From Hyphomonas sp. (GTDB lineage: Bacteria; Pseudomonadota; Alphaproteobacteria; Caulobacterales; Hyphomonadaceae): a stretch of 18,557 nt of DNA. Each line of letters begins with the position of its first letter. Position 1 is the stretch's first letter. The notes under the pieces are model-generated. The model saw nothing but the letters and a program-made list of their open reading frames with translations, was not told where the DNA came from and made no database searches. Position numbers and translations under genes: made by a program. Below are positions 1-7,888 of the stretch, one piece after another. The stretch covers positions 1 through 18,557 of the forward strand of contig JARFRJ010000085.1 of the NCBI GenBank assembly GCA_029287305.1. Reading direction: 5' to 3'.

Positions 1-847
1 TGGCAATACCAGGGGGTATAGTTTCGATGGTTGGTTTACCATTCCATGAAAAAAAATAAGCACCATAATGCATAATAGAGCCATAATCATAGGGACCTAT
101 ATCATCTGCGAACGGTGTAAGCTTACTAAAATTACCCTCTAGGCCGGACAAGATGTTTTCTTCATTAATCTTGACATATTGGTCTCTGTCCTCGCGGGAC
201 TGTTCATGATAAAAACCAAGCGCGTGCATGAATTCATGGATCGCAATTCCAACAGAGCAGTCCGTGCCAATATTTATTATTTGGGCACCTATGCCAAGCA
301 TACCTACATTTGCGTAACATCCGGCAGTTGAAGTAATTGAAACATAATTAGGATAGAGATCTGCATTTCTGTCTGTACGCAGAACAATATTTATCTCTGT
401 ATTATCATCGAAATGCTTGATCGCCTCCTCGATAGTATCTCTGATAAAATCCTTGTCCAGTTCGGTAAGATCGTCTGAGAACTGATACTGATACGGCACC
501 GTATTGTTAAACCAACGGTAACGATCACCGGTTCTGGCAATAGAATGAGGCAAGGGCTCGGTAAGGGGGGTAGCTGGCCCAGCTTGCGCCCATATTTCAG
601 CCTCCTCAACCGTGCCAAGGATGATGTCACCCTGAAAAATCGCCAGACCATTACATTTTTGGTAGGTGACTTTCTTATTTCTAAAGGTAAATCCGCTAAT
701 ATAGGTCTCGCCTGTATCTGCGCCCTCACACGCTTGGCTGCTTAGTCCGCCATATACTTCCTGGGCTTGTGCCAAGCTTAATGGGAAGAGACTCAATCCT
801 AAGAGGGCGATAAGAGCAGGGTAATTCCGGCCTTTAGATATAAACAT
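1..847 (-). CDS. Secreted astacin-family (M12A) zinc metalloprotease, C-terminus cut off by the window edge
   Basis: The frame is open from an ATG at 847 to base 1, giving 282 visible residues. Residues 1-29 form a signal peptide ending near LAQAQ, so the product is exported. A propeptide carries FQGDI at 71-75, which matches the FxGD 'aspartate switch' that caps the zinc in proastacins. The mature-like domain begins near RWFNNTVPYQ (111-120). The metzincin zinc site HEFMHALGFYHE lies at 204-215, with ligands H204, H208 and H214 and catalytic E205. The Met-turn SIMHY is at 257-261, giving all the landmarks of an active astacin endopeptidase. AGAGG lies 7-11 bases before the ATG. The downstream end, including any C-terminal accessory domain, is outside the window. 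Two small exported-protein genes lie upstream on the same strand. The substrate is unknown. Family assignment is very secure; the exact signal-peptide cleavage site is inferred. Confidence 0.93.
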   Translation of the reverse strand, partial: MFISKGRNYPALIALLGLSLFPLSLAQAQEVYGGLSSQACEGADTGETYISGFTFRNKKVTYQKCNGLAIFQGDIILGTVEEAEIWAQAGPATPLTEPLPHSIARTGDRYRWFNNTVPYQYQFSDDLTELDKDFIRDTIEEAIKHFDDNTEINIVLRTDRNADLYPNYVSITSTAGCYANVGMLGIGAQIINIGTDCSVGIAIHEFMHALGFYHEQSREDRDQYVKINEENILSGLEGNFSKLTPFADDIGPYDYGSIMHYGAYFFSWNGKPTIETIPPGIA

Positions 848-906
848 TGTAGACCTCTTTTATATTAATAATATGCACTCATTATGGGAGTATTGAAACC
901 ATTTGA

Positions 907-1248
907 TTATCTCTCGATTTTTATATAGAATGTTCTTTCATGCATTGACTGATCTTTACAATTACCATACCCTAAAACCGTAATATCAATATCTTGAGCT
1001 TGCGCTGTTAGCAGCATCTCTAACATTGCGTGTCCAGCCTCATTTGTCAGTTTCACTGAAAACGTTTTCAGGGTCCTCGCGCATTCAGGAGGGTCCTCAT
1101 AATTTTCTGTCATGAATGATATAAAACCATTATCAGAAACCCTGAGCCAAATCACTTTCCCTGTACCTGTGCCCGCAAAAGCAGGCAGAGCGAACAAAGT
1201 CGAAAACAGGATGGCACATATTATGTGCATAAATTTAAACTTATTCAT
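907..1248 (-). CDS. Small secreted two-cysteine protein, function unknown
   Basis: A 113-residue product with a clear signal peptide (MNKFKFMHIICAILFSTLFA, then LPAFAG), leaving a mature domain of about 88 residues. The mature part has two cysteines, in DPPEC and GYGNCKD, which could form one disulfide. It has alternating beta-like segments and ends in the pattern LLTAQAQDIDITVLGYG...TFYIKIE. I recall small periplasmic proteins of this general pattern from gammaproteobacteria, but I know no function. A purine-rich AAGAGG lies about 14 bases before the ATG, farther than usual. The next gene upstream on the same strand (1319-1655) looks like a diverged paralogue, and a probable terminator separates them. 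The downstream neighbour is the astacin protease. Base composition is AT-rich compared with the genes after 1950. Confidence 0.75.
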   Translation of the reverse strand: MNKFKFMHIICAILFSTLFALPAFAGTGTGKVIWLRVSDNGFISFMTENYEDPPECARTLKTFSVKLTNEAGHAMLEMLLTAQAQDIDITVLGYGNCKDQSMHERTFYIKIER

Positions 1249-1272
1249 TGCGCTTTAGATATCCTCTTTATG

Positions 1273-1302
1273 TAATAAAATCAAAATGCCGCAAAACGGC
1301 AT
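1273..1302 (-). terminator. Probable Rho-independent terminator
   Basis: Read on the minus strand, ATGCCG (1302-1297) pairs with CGGCAT (1291-1286) around a 5-nt loop, followed by the T-rich run TTTGATTTTATTA. It lies just after the stop of the broken small secreted-protein gene and before the next gene on the same strand. The stem is short (6 bp), so strength is uncertain. Confidence 0.55.
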
Positions 1303-1318
1303 CAGCGATGGTAATAAA

Positions 1319-1655
1319 CTACTCATTCGGCAGACCAAAAGAGCGAATATGACAGCTACGTCCATCTTCATATTGTTCATAGCGCACAAAAATTTCGCGA
1401 TTAGCTATTTTTGCCGTCAGAACCGTCGACCAAAAGCGGTTTTTGATCTCTGCTGAAACATTGCTAGAAAGAATAAGCGCTCCATTCTGGCAATTTGACG
1501 GTGTGTACCAAACCGCGACCGTATTGGAGCTATAGTTTTCAAGCTTCCATTCATTTGGCACCTGCGTTAATTTGAACAATGGTTTGGGCTGATACAGGCA
1601 AGGCCAATGCAAACAATGCCAAACAGAAGCTACTTAATTTCACTCGTATAGACAT
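1319..1655 (-). pseudogene. Frameshifted small secreted protein, probable paralogue of the 907-1248 gene
   Basis: An ATG at 1655, preceded by GAGAAG, opens a frame encoding a good signal peptide (MSIRVKLSSFCLALFALALP, then VSAQ). That frame stops at TGA 1551-1553 after 34 residues. The frame one base later continues from there to 1319 and encodes NEWKLENYSSNTVAVW, TPSNCQNG, VLTAKIANREIFVRYE and GRSCHIRSFGLPNE. This second part resembles the mature domain of the neighbouring gene: two cysteines and an LTA-rich helix before a final strand. Neither half makes a sensible exported protein alone, so I read them as one gene split by an indel (one extra base, or two missing) between about 1551 and 1590. 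A sequencing error is possible; there is no long homopolymer there to blame. Intact, it would encode about 111 residues. Confidence 0.7.
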
Positions 1656-1946
1656 TATATCTTCTCGCATTAAAGGGTTAAATTCACCTGTATTATAGCC
1701 ATTATATTGTAGTCATAGACGCGGCGTAGCCATAGAAAACCGCAAACCGATATGGACCACCCCGTCACCATTAAAGGTTTAATATGTGACTTTATTAACT
1801 ATAATTTACCTTTGAAATCTGAGGAATGTCAATCTCAAAAACGCTTATTTCTTAACAAAAAATTGGGAACTGTCCTAGGGAATACAGATTTAAAGCCCCT
1901 GTCGGCGAGGTCTATGTGGGTCGTTGCGCAGGCCAAGCAGCCCCCC
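1656..1946. other. AT-rich intergenic region
   Basis: No credible gene. Read leftward, TATAAT-like hexamers near 1690-1712 lie 35-60 bases before the signal-peptide ATG at 1655 and could be its promoter, but no matching -35 is convincing. A 73-codon plus-strand frame (1752-1973) has no family features and runs into the end of the aminopeptidase gene. The composition changes from AT-rich to GC-rich across 1880-1950, marking the junction of the accessory left arm with the housekeeping block. Confidence 0.5.
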
Positions 1947-3776
1947 CTAAAGCGGGATGCAGGCCGTATTTAGCCATTCGGCTGTGTCAGGATCGACAAG
2001 TGGGCCGATTTTGGCGAGCACATCCGCGTGATAGGTGTTGATCCATTGGCGCTCTATCCAGCTTAGCTGGCGCATATCGATCAAATTTCGCGCCAGCGGG
2101 GCCCAGGTCAGGGTCTCAAAGCCGAGCATGTCAATCTCCCCGCCCTCAATGGCGGCAGGCTCTGTCACAAATTGCAGATTCTCAATGCGGATGCCATATT
2201 CCCCGGTCTTGTAATAGCCCGGTTCATTGGAGACAATCATGCCTGGCTGAAGCGGCACATCATTTGGCGCTTTGGCGATGCGCTGGGGGCCTTCATGCAC
2301 GCCAAGATAAACCCCGACGCCATGGCCGGTGCCATGCTCATAATCAAGACCGGCCTGCCATAGCGCATGCCGCGCGAGGATATCAAGCTGCGTGCCGGTT
2401 GTGCCCGGCGGAAAACGCACAGAGGCCAGCGCAATATGACCTTTCAAGACCTGCGTATAGCGGGTTTTCATCTCAGCGCTAGGCGTGCCGATCGCCACCG
2501 TGCGGGTCACATCAGTTGTGCCATCAAGATATTGCCCGCCGCTATCGACAAGGAAAAGGCTGCCTCGTTCCAGTTTGCGATTGGTCGCGGTGGAAACCCG
2601 ATAATGCACAATAGCCCCATTGGGTCCGGCACCGGATATGGTCTCAAAGGAGATATCTTTCAGCTTGCCCGTATCCAAGCGCAGAGATTCCAGTTTGGTC
2701 ACAGCCTCAATCTCGCTCACCGTGCCGGATTGTCCGGCAGTGTCCAGCCAATGCAGAAAACCGCTCAGCGCCGCGCCGTCTCGAATATGGGCCGCTTTGG
2801 TCCCTCTGATCTCGGCTTCATTCTTACAAGCCCGCATCAGAACGCTGGCGTCAGGGGAACGCAAAATCGTCGCGCCAGCAGCCTCCAATGTATCAAAAAA
2901 CCAAGCAGAGGCGAGCGCAGGGTCTAGGCTGACCGTCTGGCCTGAAAGTGATTTCAGCCTGTCTTCCAGACCCTCAATCGGATATAGGCGCACGCTTTCA
3001 CCCAAATGCTCGACAAGCTCAGGGCTGATTTTGGCCTCTGCCAGAAACAGATCAGCCGTCATATCGGTGTATATGATCGCCCGGCCAAGCGGCAAAGGGG
3101 TACACATCACATCCTGACCGCGAATATTAAATGTCCAGGCAAGCGAGGCCGGGGAGGTCAGGATCAGGGCGCTCGCGCCGCATCCTTCAAGCGTTTTGGC
3201 GATTTGTTTGCGCTTATTGTCGCTGCGCATCCCGGCATAGCGTAAAGGATGGGGCACGACAGGGGTCAGGGGCGGGGCAGGTTGATCCTCCCAGACCGTA
3301 TCAATCGGGTTCACGGGCAAGGCCGCCAGCGTGCCACCTGCTTTATCGACCGCGCGCCTTAGCCGATCGATCTGATTAGGGGTTGAGAGTTTTGGATCAT
3401 AGCCAACTTTTCTGCCAGCCAAGGTCTGCGTCGCAATCCAGTCAAATGGCCCGGGCTCGGGCAGACCAAGCGGCTCAAACAGGCCGGCGGCTAATTGATC
3501 GCGCGCCTGAAGCGTATAGCGCCCATCAACAAACACCACAGCCTGATTAAGGCTGATCATGGCGGCTCCCGCAGAACCGGTAAACCCGGTCAGCCAAGCT
3601 AGGCGGTCATAGGCGGCGGGCAGATATTCATTATTATATTCATCCTCATGCGGCACATAGAAGATATCAATCCCCTGCTCTGCCATATGGGCTTGTAATA
3701 AAGGTAAATTCTGACGCCCGGCAGCGGGACCTCCACGAAGCTCAAAACTCTGTTTCATGCTGGGGCTCACTCTCAT
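1947..3776 (-). CDS. pepP: Xaa-Pro aminopeptidase (aminopeptidase P, peptidase M24B)
   Basis: Removes N-terminal residues that precede proline in the cytoplasm, using two divalent metals (usually Mn). Numbered from a TTG at 3800 the frame has 617 codons, the length of the long three-domain aminopeptidase P type. Two creatinase-like N-terminal domains span roughly 30-160 and 190-315. The pita-bread M24 domain is at 330-550 and a 60-residue C-terminal extension follows. All five metal ligands are visible: D419 in LVDSGG, D430 in DGTTDVTRT, H493 in GTGHGVG, E526 in SNEPGYY and E540 in GIRIENL. The start is uncertain: ATG at 3776 (609 aa) is used here, but ATG at 3758, preceded by GAGAGTGAG, is equally possible. 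Divergent from uridine kinase with 158 bp between. Confidence 0.94.
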   Translation of the reverse strand: MRVSPSMKQSFELRGGPAAGRQNLPLLQAHMAEQGIDIFYVPHEDEYNNEYLPAAYDRLAWLTGFTGSAGAAMISLNQAVVFVDGRYTLQARDQLAAGLFEPLGLPEPGPFDWIATQTLAGRKVGYDPKLSTPNQIDRLRRAVDKAGGTLAALPVNPIDTVWEDQPAPPLTPVVPHPLRYAGMRSDNKRKQIAKTLEGCGASALILTSPASLAWTFNIRGQDVMCTPLPLGRAIIYTDMTADLFLAEAKISPELVEHLGESVRLYPIEGLEDRLKSLSGQTVSLDPALASAWFFDTLEAAGATILRSPDASVLMRACKNEAEIRGTKAAHIRDGAALSGFLHWLDTAGQSGTVSEIEAVTKLESLRLDTGKLKDISFETISGAGPNGAIVHYRVSTATNRKLERGSLFLVDSGGQYLDGTTDVTRTVAIGTPSAEMKTRYTQVLKGHIALASVRFPPGTTGTQLDILARHALWQAGLDYEHGTGHGVGVYLGVHEGPQRIAKAPNDVPLQPGMIVSNEPGYYKTGEYGIRIENLQFVTEPAAIEGGEIDMLGFETLTWAPLARNLIDMRQLSWIERQWINTYHADVLAKIGPLVDPDTAEWLNTACIPL

Positions 3777-3827
3777 AATTGATATGCCTGTATAATCCAA
3801 TCAGACGCGCTATGACAATAAAATGTG

Positions 3828-3897
3828 CAAGCCGCGCTTCAAGCCGCGCTTCAAGCCGCGCTTTATGTCTCAATTTAAGCGTCCCGCAAAGCGCGGC
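3828..3897. repeat. Three tandem 12-bp repeats plus an inverted copy between divergent genes
   Basis: CAAGCCGCGCTT occurs three times in perfect tandem at 3828-3839, 3840-3851 and 3852-3863. The last copy pairs with an inverted copy: GCCGCGCTTT (3855-3864) is the reverse complement of AAAGCGCGGC (3888-3897), giving a 10-bp stem with a 23-nt loop. It sits between the divergent starts of the aminopeptidase P and uridine kinase genes, so it is not an end-of-gene terminator. It could affect expression of either gene or be a simple expansion. Confidence 0.85.
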
Positions 3898-3934
3898 GCT
3901 ATACATTGTGCGCGGGAGTGCCTAAAAGGCTGAT

Positions 3935-4618
3935 ATGGTCTGTTCTCCTTATATTATTGCCATAAGCGGTGGCTCCGGTTCAGGAAAATCTACTGTGACA
4001 GAGGCTTTGATTGACGTCCTGCCAGAAGGATTTGCCGCCCTCTTTCATGAGGATGGCTATTATTGGCCGAGATCGCATTATCCGGACGGGTCCGATGTAA
4101 TGGATGTTGATTATGATGATCCGGCCTCCAAAGACCTCAGCGCTTTGGTCGCAGATTTAGCCGAGCTTAAGGCCGGACGATGCATTCAGCAGCCTATTTA
4201 TGATTATACCGTGCATGACCGATTTAAAGACCGTACCTTGAGGGTTGAGCCGCGCGCGATTATCCTGTTTGAAGGGATACATGCGCTCTCCATTTCTGGC
4301 GCGGACCCGTTGATTGACCTGAAAGTCTATGTCGATACGCCAGATGATTTACGCCTTGCCCGCCGCCTTCGCCGCGATGTTCTGGAAAGGGAGCGCCCTA
4401 TTAAAAGCGTATTGGATCAATATCTCAGCGCTGTGCGCCCTGCGCATTATAGATACACTTATCCGGCTAAATTTGCCGCTGATCTTGTCATCGCTGATGA
4501 AGGCCTGCCCGCCTATGGCACGATCCGTCCTTCGCAAAGCGCCACCAAACGCATGCTCGCCCCGATCCTAGACCGCCTACAGCAGGATGGCCTAATAAAA
4601 GAGGCAACACATCTATAA
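3935..4618 (+). CDS. udk: Uridine kinase-like P-loop nucleoside kinase
   Basis: Phosphorylates uridine or cytidine to the monophosphate in pyrimidine salvage. The 227 residues match the family length. The Walker A loop GGSGSGKST is at 12-20, followed by the substrate acidic motif HEDGYYW (38-44) where Udk proteins carry a catalytic Asp. QPIYDYTVHDR is at 86-96, FEGIHAL at 112-118 and the arginine-rich lid RRLRRDVLERER at 143-154. VRPAHYRYTYPAKFAADLVI near the end is also typical. Weak AAGG precedes the ATG by about 8 bases. Its stop overlaps the stop of the convergent nitroreductase gene by 6 bases. Uridine as substrate is inferred from the family; a phosphoribulokinase-like or other NK-family activity cannot be excluded. 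Confidence 0.85.
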   Translation: MVCSPYIIAISGGSGSGKSTVTEALIDVLPEGFAALFHEDGYYWPRSHYPDGSDVMDVDYDDPASKDLSALVADLAELKAGRCIQQPIYDYTVHDRFKDRTLRVEPRAIILFEGIHALSISGADPLIDLKVYVDTPDDLRLARRLRRDVLERERPIKSVLDQYLSAVRPAHYRYTYPAKFAADLVIADEGLPAYGTIRPSQSATKRMLAPILDRLQQDGLIKEATHL

Positions 4619-5293
4619 AAAGCTAGAAATATCGCCAAGCGTTTTCTTTTTAAGCGCATGTTTGGGCACATAGGCGTCTGTGTGCGGATACCCTGTGACG
4701 AGGATTAAAAAGGGCTTTTCCGTCTTTGGCCGCCCGCAATACGCGTTGAGAAACTGCATCGGATTGGGTGTATGTACGAGGCTGGCAAGGCCGACATTAT
4801 GCAAGGCGGCGATCAGCAAGCCTGTCGCAATGCCGACACTTTCATGGATATAATAATTCTTTTTATCCTCCCCCGCCTCTGCACCGCCGCGGCGCTGCGC
4901 AAAAATACAGATCAGCCAGGGCGCGATCTCCATATAGGGTTTTTGCGCCTCTGTCCCGATCGGGGCTAGAGCGTCCAGCCATTCCTCAGAGCCACGGCTT
5001 GTATAGAAGGCGTTTTCCTCTATTTCCGCCGCTGCGCGGATTTTCGCTTTCATTTCCTGAGAGCCGACACAGGCGAAAAACCAAGGCTGATGATTGGCGC
5101 CAGACGGAGCGGTCGCGGCGGTCGCAATACATGTCTTTATAATGGAAGCCGGGACCGGTTTATCTGAAAATTGACGGATTGAGCGTCGTTTGGAAAGGCT
5201 TTGATGAAAGGCTTTCGCGCGGTGCTGCATTTCATCTATGGGATATGTTTTCCATACGCCTAAGGGAATATGTGTTTCCGGAGAAATCTTCAT
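4613..5293 (-). CDS. Nitroreductase-fold flavoprotein resembling iodotyrosine deiodinase
   Basis: A 226-residue FMN enzyme. FMN-binding landmarks are RRSIRQF (36-42), APSGANHQPW (62-71) and a C-terminal LVTGYP segment. Along its length it resembles animal iodotyrosine deiodinase (IYD) more than NfsA/NfsB nitroreductases. The three IYD residues that hold the amino acid end of halotyrosine (human E157, Y161, K182) have counterparts at exactly the same spacing: E93, Y97 and K118. Bacterial IYD homologues that reductively dehalogenate tyrosines are known, so reductive dehalogenation of halotyrosines is a reasonable inference; another small aromatic substrate is possible. The start lies 3 bases after the stop of the upstream flavoprotein gene, so the two are probably co-transcribed and translationally coupled. 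GGAGAAAT lies just before the ATG. Confidence 0.82.
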   Translation of the reverse strand: MKISPETHIPLGVWKTYPIDEMQHRAKAFHQSLSKRRSIRQFSDKPVPASIIKTCIATAATAPSGANHQPWFFACVGSQEMKAKIRAAAEIEENAFYTSRGSEEWLDALAPIGTEAQKPYMEIAPWLICIFAQRRGGAEAGEDKKNYYIHESVGIATGLLIAALHNVGLASLVHTPNPMQFLNAYCGRPKTEKPFLILVTGYPHTDAYVPKHALKKKTLGDISSFL

Positions 5294-5296
5294 GAG

Positions 5297-5896
5297 TTAT
5301 GAGCGGTCGGTGCGCCGTGCCGCACGCGCACCCGCCTTGAAGGCGCGGGCTTTCCAGCCTTCTATTTTCTTCTCGTCTGCATATCGGGTCGCTGCAAAAT
5401 AATGCGTGCGGACCGGCTTTATGCCGACAAACTCCATGACTTTCTTTTTCACCTGTTTGCGCACAGGCGAGGCACTGGTCAGTCGATCAAACCAATCCGG
5501 CGTATCGGCAGTGATCATCACCTCGCCGCTACGCCCTTTCAGCAATCGATCCCAGAACGGGTCCGTCTCATGATAGGAGAACCCAAACCCCGGCAAAAGA
5601 GCGCGGTCAATCGCGCCTTTCATTTTTGCAGGCATCGACCCCCACCACATCGGATATGCCCAGCACGTATGCGTGCACCAGGTGAGAGCCTTTTGCCAGG
5701 CCAGGAGATCAGCCTCTAGCTCCATACGCTGATTATAGCCCTCAGACAGATTCATTTTGAAATCCATCTGATCCAGTCTTAGGCGGCGAACCTGCCCATT
5801 CTGGCTTTCTACGCCTTTTTCATAAGCCGCAATCAAAGCATGTGACAGGCTGTCAGAGGCCGGATGGCCAACCCAAGTGAATATTTTTGCGCTCAT
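5297..5896 (-). CDS. NAD(P)H:quinone oxidoreductase-like flavoprotein (flavodoxin_2 fold)
   Basis: The start is set at ATG 5896 (199 aa, MSAKIFTWVGHPASDSLSHA). The frame stays open another 390 bases upstream, but there it is antisense to trpF. The N-terminus KIFTWVGHPASDSLSHAL is the flavin-phosphate loop region of KefF/MdaB/NQO-type enzymes, which usually reads GHPxxxS. YPMWWGSMPAKMKGAIDR (81-98) is the family signature following the second flavin-contact strand, and PGFGFSY (102-108) is also typical. Such enzymes reduce quinones or nitroaromatics by two electrons from NAD(P)H in the cytosol. It is the first gene of a two-gene unit with the IYD-like flavoprotein. A 76-bp gap separates it from the divergent trpF. 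Confidence 0.85.
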   Translation of the reverse strand: MSAKIFTWVGHPASDSLSHALIAAYEKGVESQNGQVRRLRLDQMDFKMNLSEGYNQRMELEADLLAWQKALTWCTHTCWAYPMWWGSMPAKMKGAIDRALLPGFGFSYHETDPFWDRLLKGRSGEVMITADTPDWFDRLTSASPVRKQVKKKVMEFVGIKPVRTHYFAATRYADEKKIEGWKARAFKAGARAARRTDRS

Positions 5897-5972
5897 AGGC
5901 TTAAATGACACTGTCCCCGCAGGCAGGTCAATGCCATATAGGCAAAGATATGGGTGAAATAAAAGGAAGCCT

Positions 5973-6629
5973 ATGAGCCTTAAGATTAAAATTTGCGGCC
6001 TGTCTGAACCCGATACGGTGCGTCGTGCAGCGCGGGCCGGGGCCGATTGGCTGGGCTTTGTGTTCCACCCGACCAGCCCACGCGCCATCACCATCTCTGC
6101 GGCGCAAAGCCTGCTCATGCATATCGGGCCGGCGATACCGGTCGCACTGCTGGTTGATCCTAGCGATGAGAGGCTGGACGAGATCATTTCTATCGGTTTT
6201 CCGATTATACAATTACATGGACAGGAGAGCCCAGAACGCGTCAAACAAATTAAGCAGCGCACAGGCGCTGAGGTCTGGAAAGCCATTCCGGTCTCAACCC
6301 GTCAGGATTTGCAGAAGGCATATCTTTATGCAGGCTTTGCGGACCGATTGCTGCTCGACGCCAAGCCGCCCCAAAATGCGACGCGCACAGGCGGGCATGG
6401 TATGCGTTTTGATTGGTCACTTGTCGAGGATTGGACATATCCGGGCGGGTTTCTTTCCCCCTGGCTGCTGGCGGGCGGGCTTAGAGCGGATAATCTGGCA
6501 GAAGCGGTCGCAAAGACAGGGGCAAAGGCCTTGGATGTCTCTTCTGGCGTTGAAACGGCACCAGGGCGCAAGAGCGCTAGCCTGATTGAGGAATTTGTGA
6601 TTAAAGCGAAAACCTTAGAGCTTCGCTAA
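5973..6629 (+). CDS. trpF: Phosphoribosylanthranilate isomerase
   Basis: Catalyses the Amadori rearrangement of phosphoribosylanthranilate to CdRP, the third step from chorismate to tryptophan. The 218-residue single-domain TIM barrel starts MSLKIKICGL, placing the catalytic base at C8. The catalytic acid is D129 in LLLDAK. The phosphate-binding loops are LAGGLRADN (166-174) and ALDVSSGVE (186-194). An AAAAGGAAG element precedes the ATG by about 5 bases. It is the first gene of the trpF-trpB-trpA-accD-folC run, an order common in Alphaproteobacteria. The upstream 76 bp show no leader peptide or attenuator. trpC and trpD, which supply and consume its substrates, are not in the window. Confidence 0.96.
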   Translation: MSLKIKICGLSEPDTVRRAARAGADWLGFVFHPTSPRAITISAAQSLLMHIGPAIPVALLVDPSDERLDEIISIGFPIIQLHGQESPERVKQIKQRTGAEVWKAIPVSTRQDLQKAYLYAGFADRLLLDAKPPQNATRTGGHGMRFDWSLVEDWTYPGGFLSPWLLAGGLRADNLAEAVAKTGAKALDVSSGVETAPGRKSASLIEEFVIKAKTLELR

Positions 6630-6676
6630 ACGCGCCGGAAAGCGTTTCGATTTGAAAATATAGGACAGAGCGTTTC

Positions 6677-7888
6677 ATGAACAGGAACAATACTTGGGCA
6701 AGCTGGCCAGATGAAGCGGGCCGATTTGGGGACTTTGGCGGGCGTTATGTCGCTGAAACTCTGATGCCGCTCATTCTGGATCTGGAAACTGAATATAGTA
6801 AAGCCAAAGCCGATCCGGGCTTTAACGCGCTGATGGACGATTTCTGGACCCATTATGTCGGTCGGCCAAGCCCGCTTTATTTTGCCGAACGCCTGACAGA
6901 GCATTATGGGCGCGGACGCATTTATTTCAAACGCGATGAGCTGAACCATACCGGGGCGCACAAAATCAATAATTGTCTGGGTCAGCTATTGCTCGCCAAA
7001 CGCATGGGCAAGACACGCATTATCGCCGAAACGGGCGCCGGCCAGCATGGGGTTGCCACCGCGACTGTGTGTGCGCGGCTCGGCCTGTCCTGTGTCGTCT
7101 TTATGGGCGCAACCGATGTCGAACGGCAAAAGCCAAATGTCTTTCGCATGAAGCTTTTAGGCGCTGAAATTATTCCGGTTACCTCCGGGCGGGGGACATT
7201 GAAAGATGCCATGAATGAGGCCTTGCGTGATTGGGTAACCCATATTGAGGAAACCTTTTACTGTATCGGTACGGCAGCCGGACCCCACCCCTATCCACAA
7301 ATGGTGCGTGATTTTCAATCTGTTATCGGGCGCGAGGCACGCGCGCAGATATTGGACCGCGAAGGGCGTTTACCTGATGCGATTATGGCCTGTATTGGCG
7401 GCGGATCGAATGCAATCGGCCTGTTTCATCCCTTTCTGGAAGATGAAACCGTGCAACTGATCGGGGTTGAAGCGGCGGGACATGGCCTTGATAGCGGGGC
7501 GCATGCCGCCGCCCTTAGCGGCGGTGCGCCGGGTATATTGCATGGCAATAAAACCTATCTCTTGCAGGATGAGGCCGGACAAATCCTCGACGCGCATTCT
7601 ATTTCAGCCGGCTTGGATTATCCAGGCATTGGTCCGGAACACGCCTTTTTGCGCGATATGGGGCGGGCCGAATATCTTACCTGCAAAGATGAAGAAGCCC
7701 TAGAGGCCTTCCAGCTTTGCGCCCGGCTGGAGGGTATCTTACCGGCACTGGAACCCGCCCATGCGCTGGCCCGCTTACCGGATGTCCTCGATAAAATTCC
7801 GGCGGATGGGTTGATGATCATGAATTTATGCGGACGCGGTGACAAGGATGTGTTCAGCGTTGCCGAGCATTTGGGGGTTAAACTCTAA
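6677..7888 (+). CDS. trpB: Tryptophan synthase beta chain
   Basis: PLP enzyme that joins indole and serine to make tryptophan, as the beta subunit of the alpha2-beta2 complex. The 403 residues are the usual length. The PLP lysine is K96 in HTGAHKINN, and the serine-carboxylate/catalytic region AETGAGQHG (117-125) contains the general acid-base E118. The PLP-phosphate loop GGGSNA is at 241-246. The gene starts 47 bp after trpF, and its TAA shares a base with the ATG of trpA (TAATG), so alpha and beta chains are translationally coupled in 1:1 fashion. This is the standard TrpB1-type sequence; I see no truncation or odd residue. Confidence 0.97.
   Translation: MNRNNTWASWPDEAGRFGDFGGRYVAETLMPLILDLETEYSKAKADPGFNALMDDFWTHYVGRPSPLYFAERLTEHYGRGRIYFKRDELNHTGAHKINNCLGQLLLAKRMGKTRIIAETGAGQHGVATATVCARLGLSCVVFMGATDVERQKPNVFRMKLLGAEIIPVTSGRGTLKDAMNEALRDWVTHIEETFYCIGTAAGPHPYPQMVRDFQSVIGREARAQILDREGRLPDAIMACIGGGSNAIGLFHPFLEDETVQLIGVEAAGHGLDSGAHAAALSGGAPGILHGNKTYLLQDEAGQILDAHSISAGLDYPGIGPEHAFLRDMGRAEYLTCKDEEALEAFQLCARLEGILPALEPAHALARLPDVLDKIPADGLMIMNLCGRGDKDVFSVAEHLGVKL

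Noticed and set aside
391..745. Overlapping short frames near the left end
   Set aside because: They lie in other frames of the astacin gene, whose own frame carries the signal peptide and zinc motif.
1752..1973. 73-codon plus-strand frame
   Set aside because: No ribosome-binding site, no family features, AT-rich start, and its end is antisense to the aminopeptidase gene.
2367..3117. Long plus-strand frames within the aminopeptidase P gene
   Set aside because: They are shadows of a gene with all catalytic residues on the other strand; no domain features.
5897..6286. N-terminal extension of the quinone-reductase-like gene to 6286
   Set aside because: The extra 130 codons are antisense to trpF; the conserved family N-terminus begins exactly at ATG 5896.
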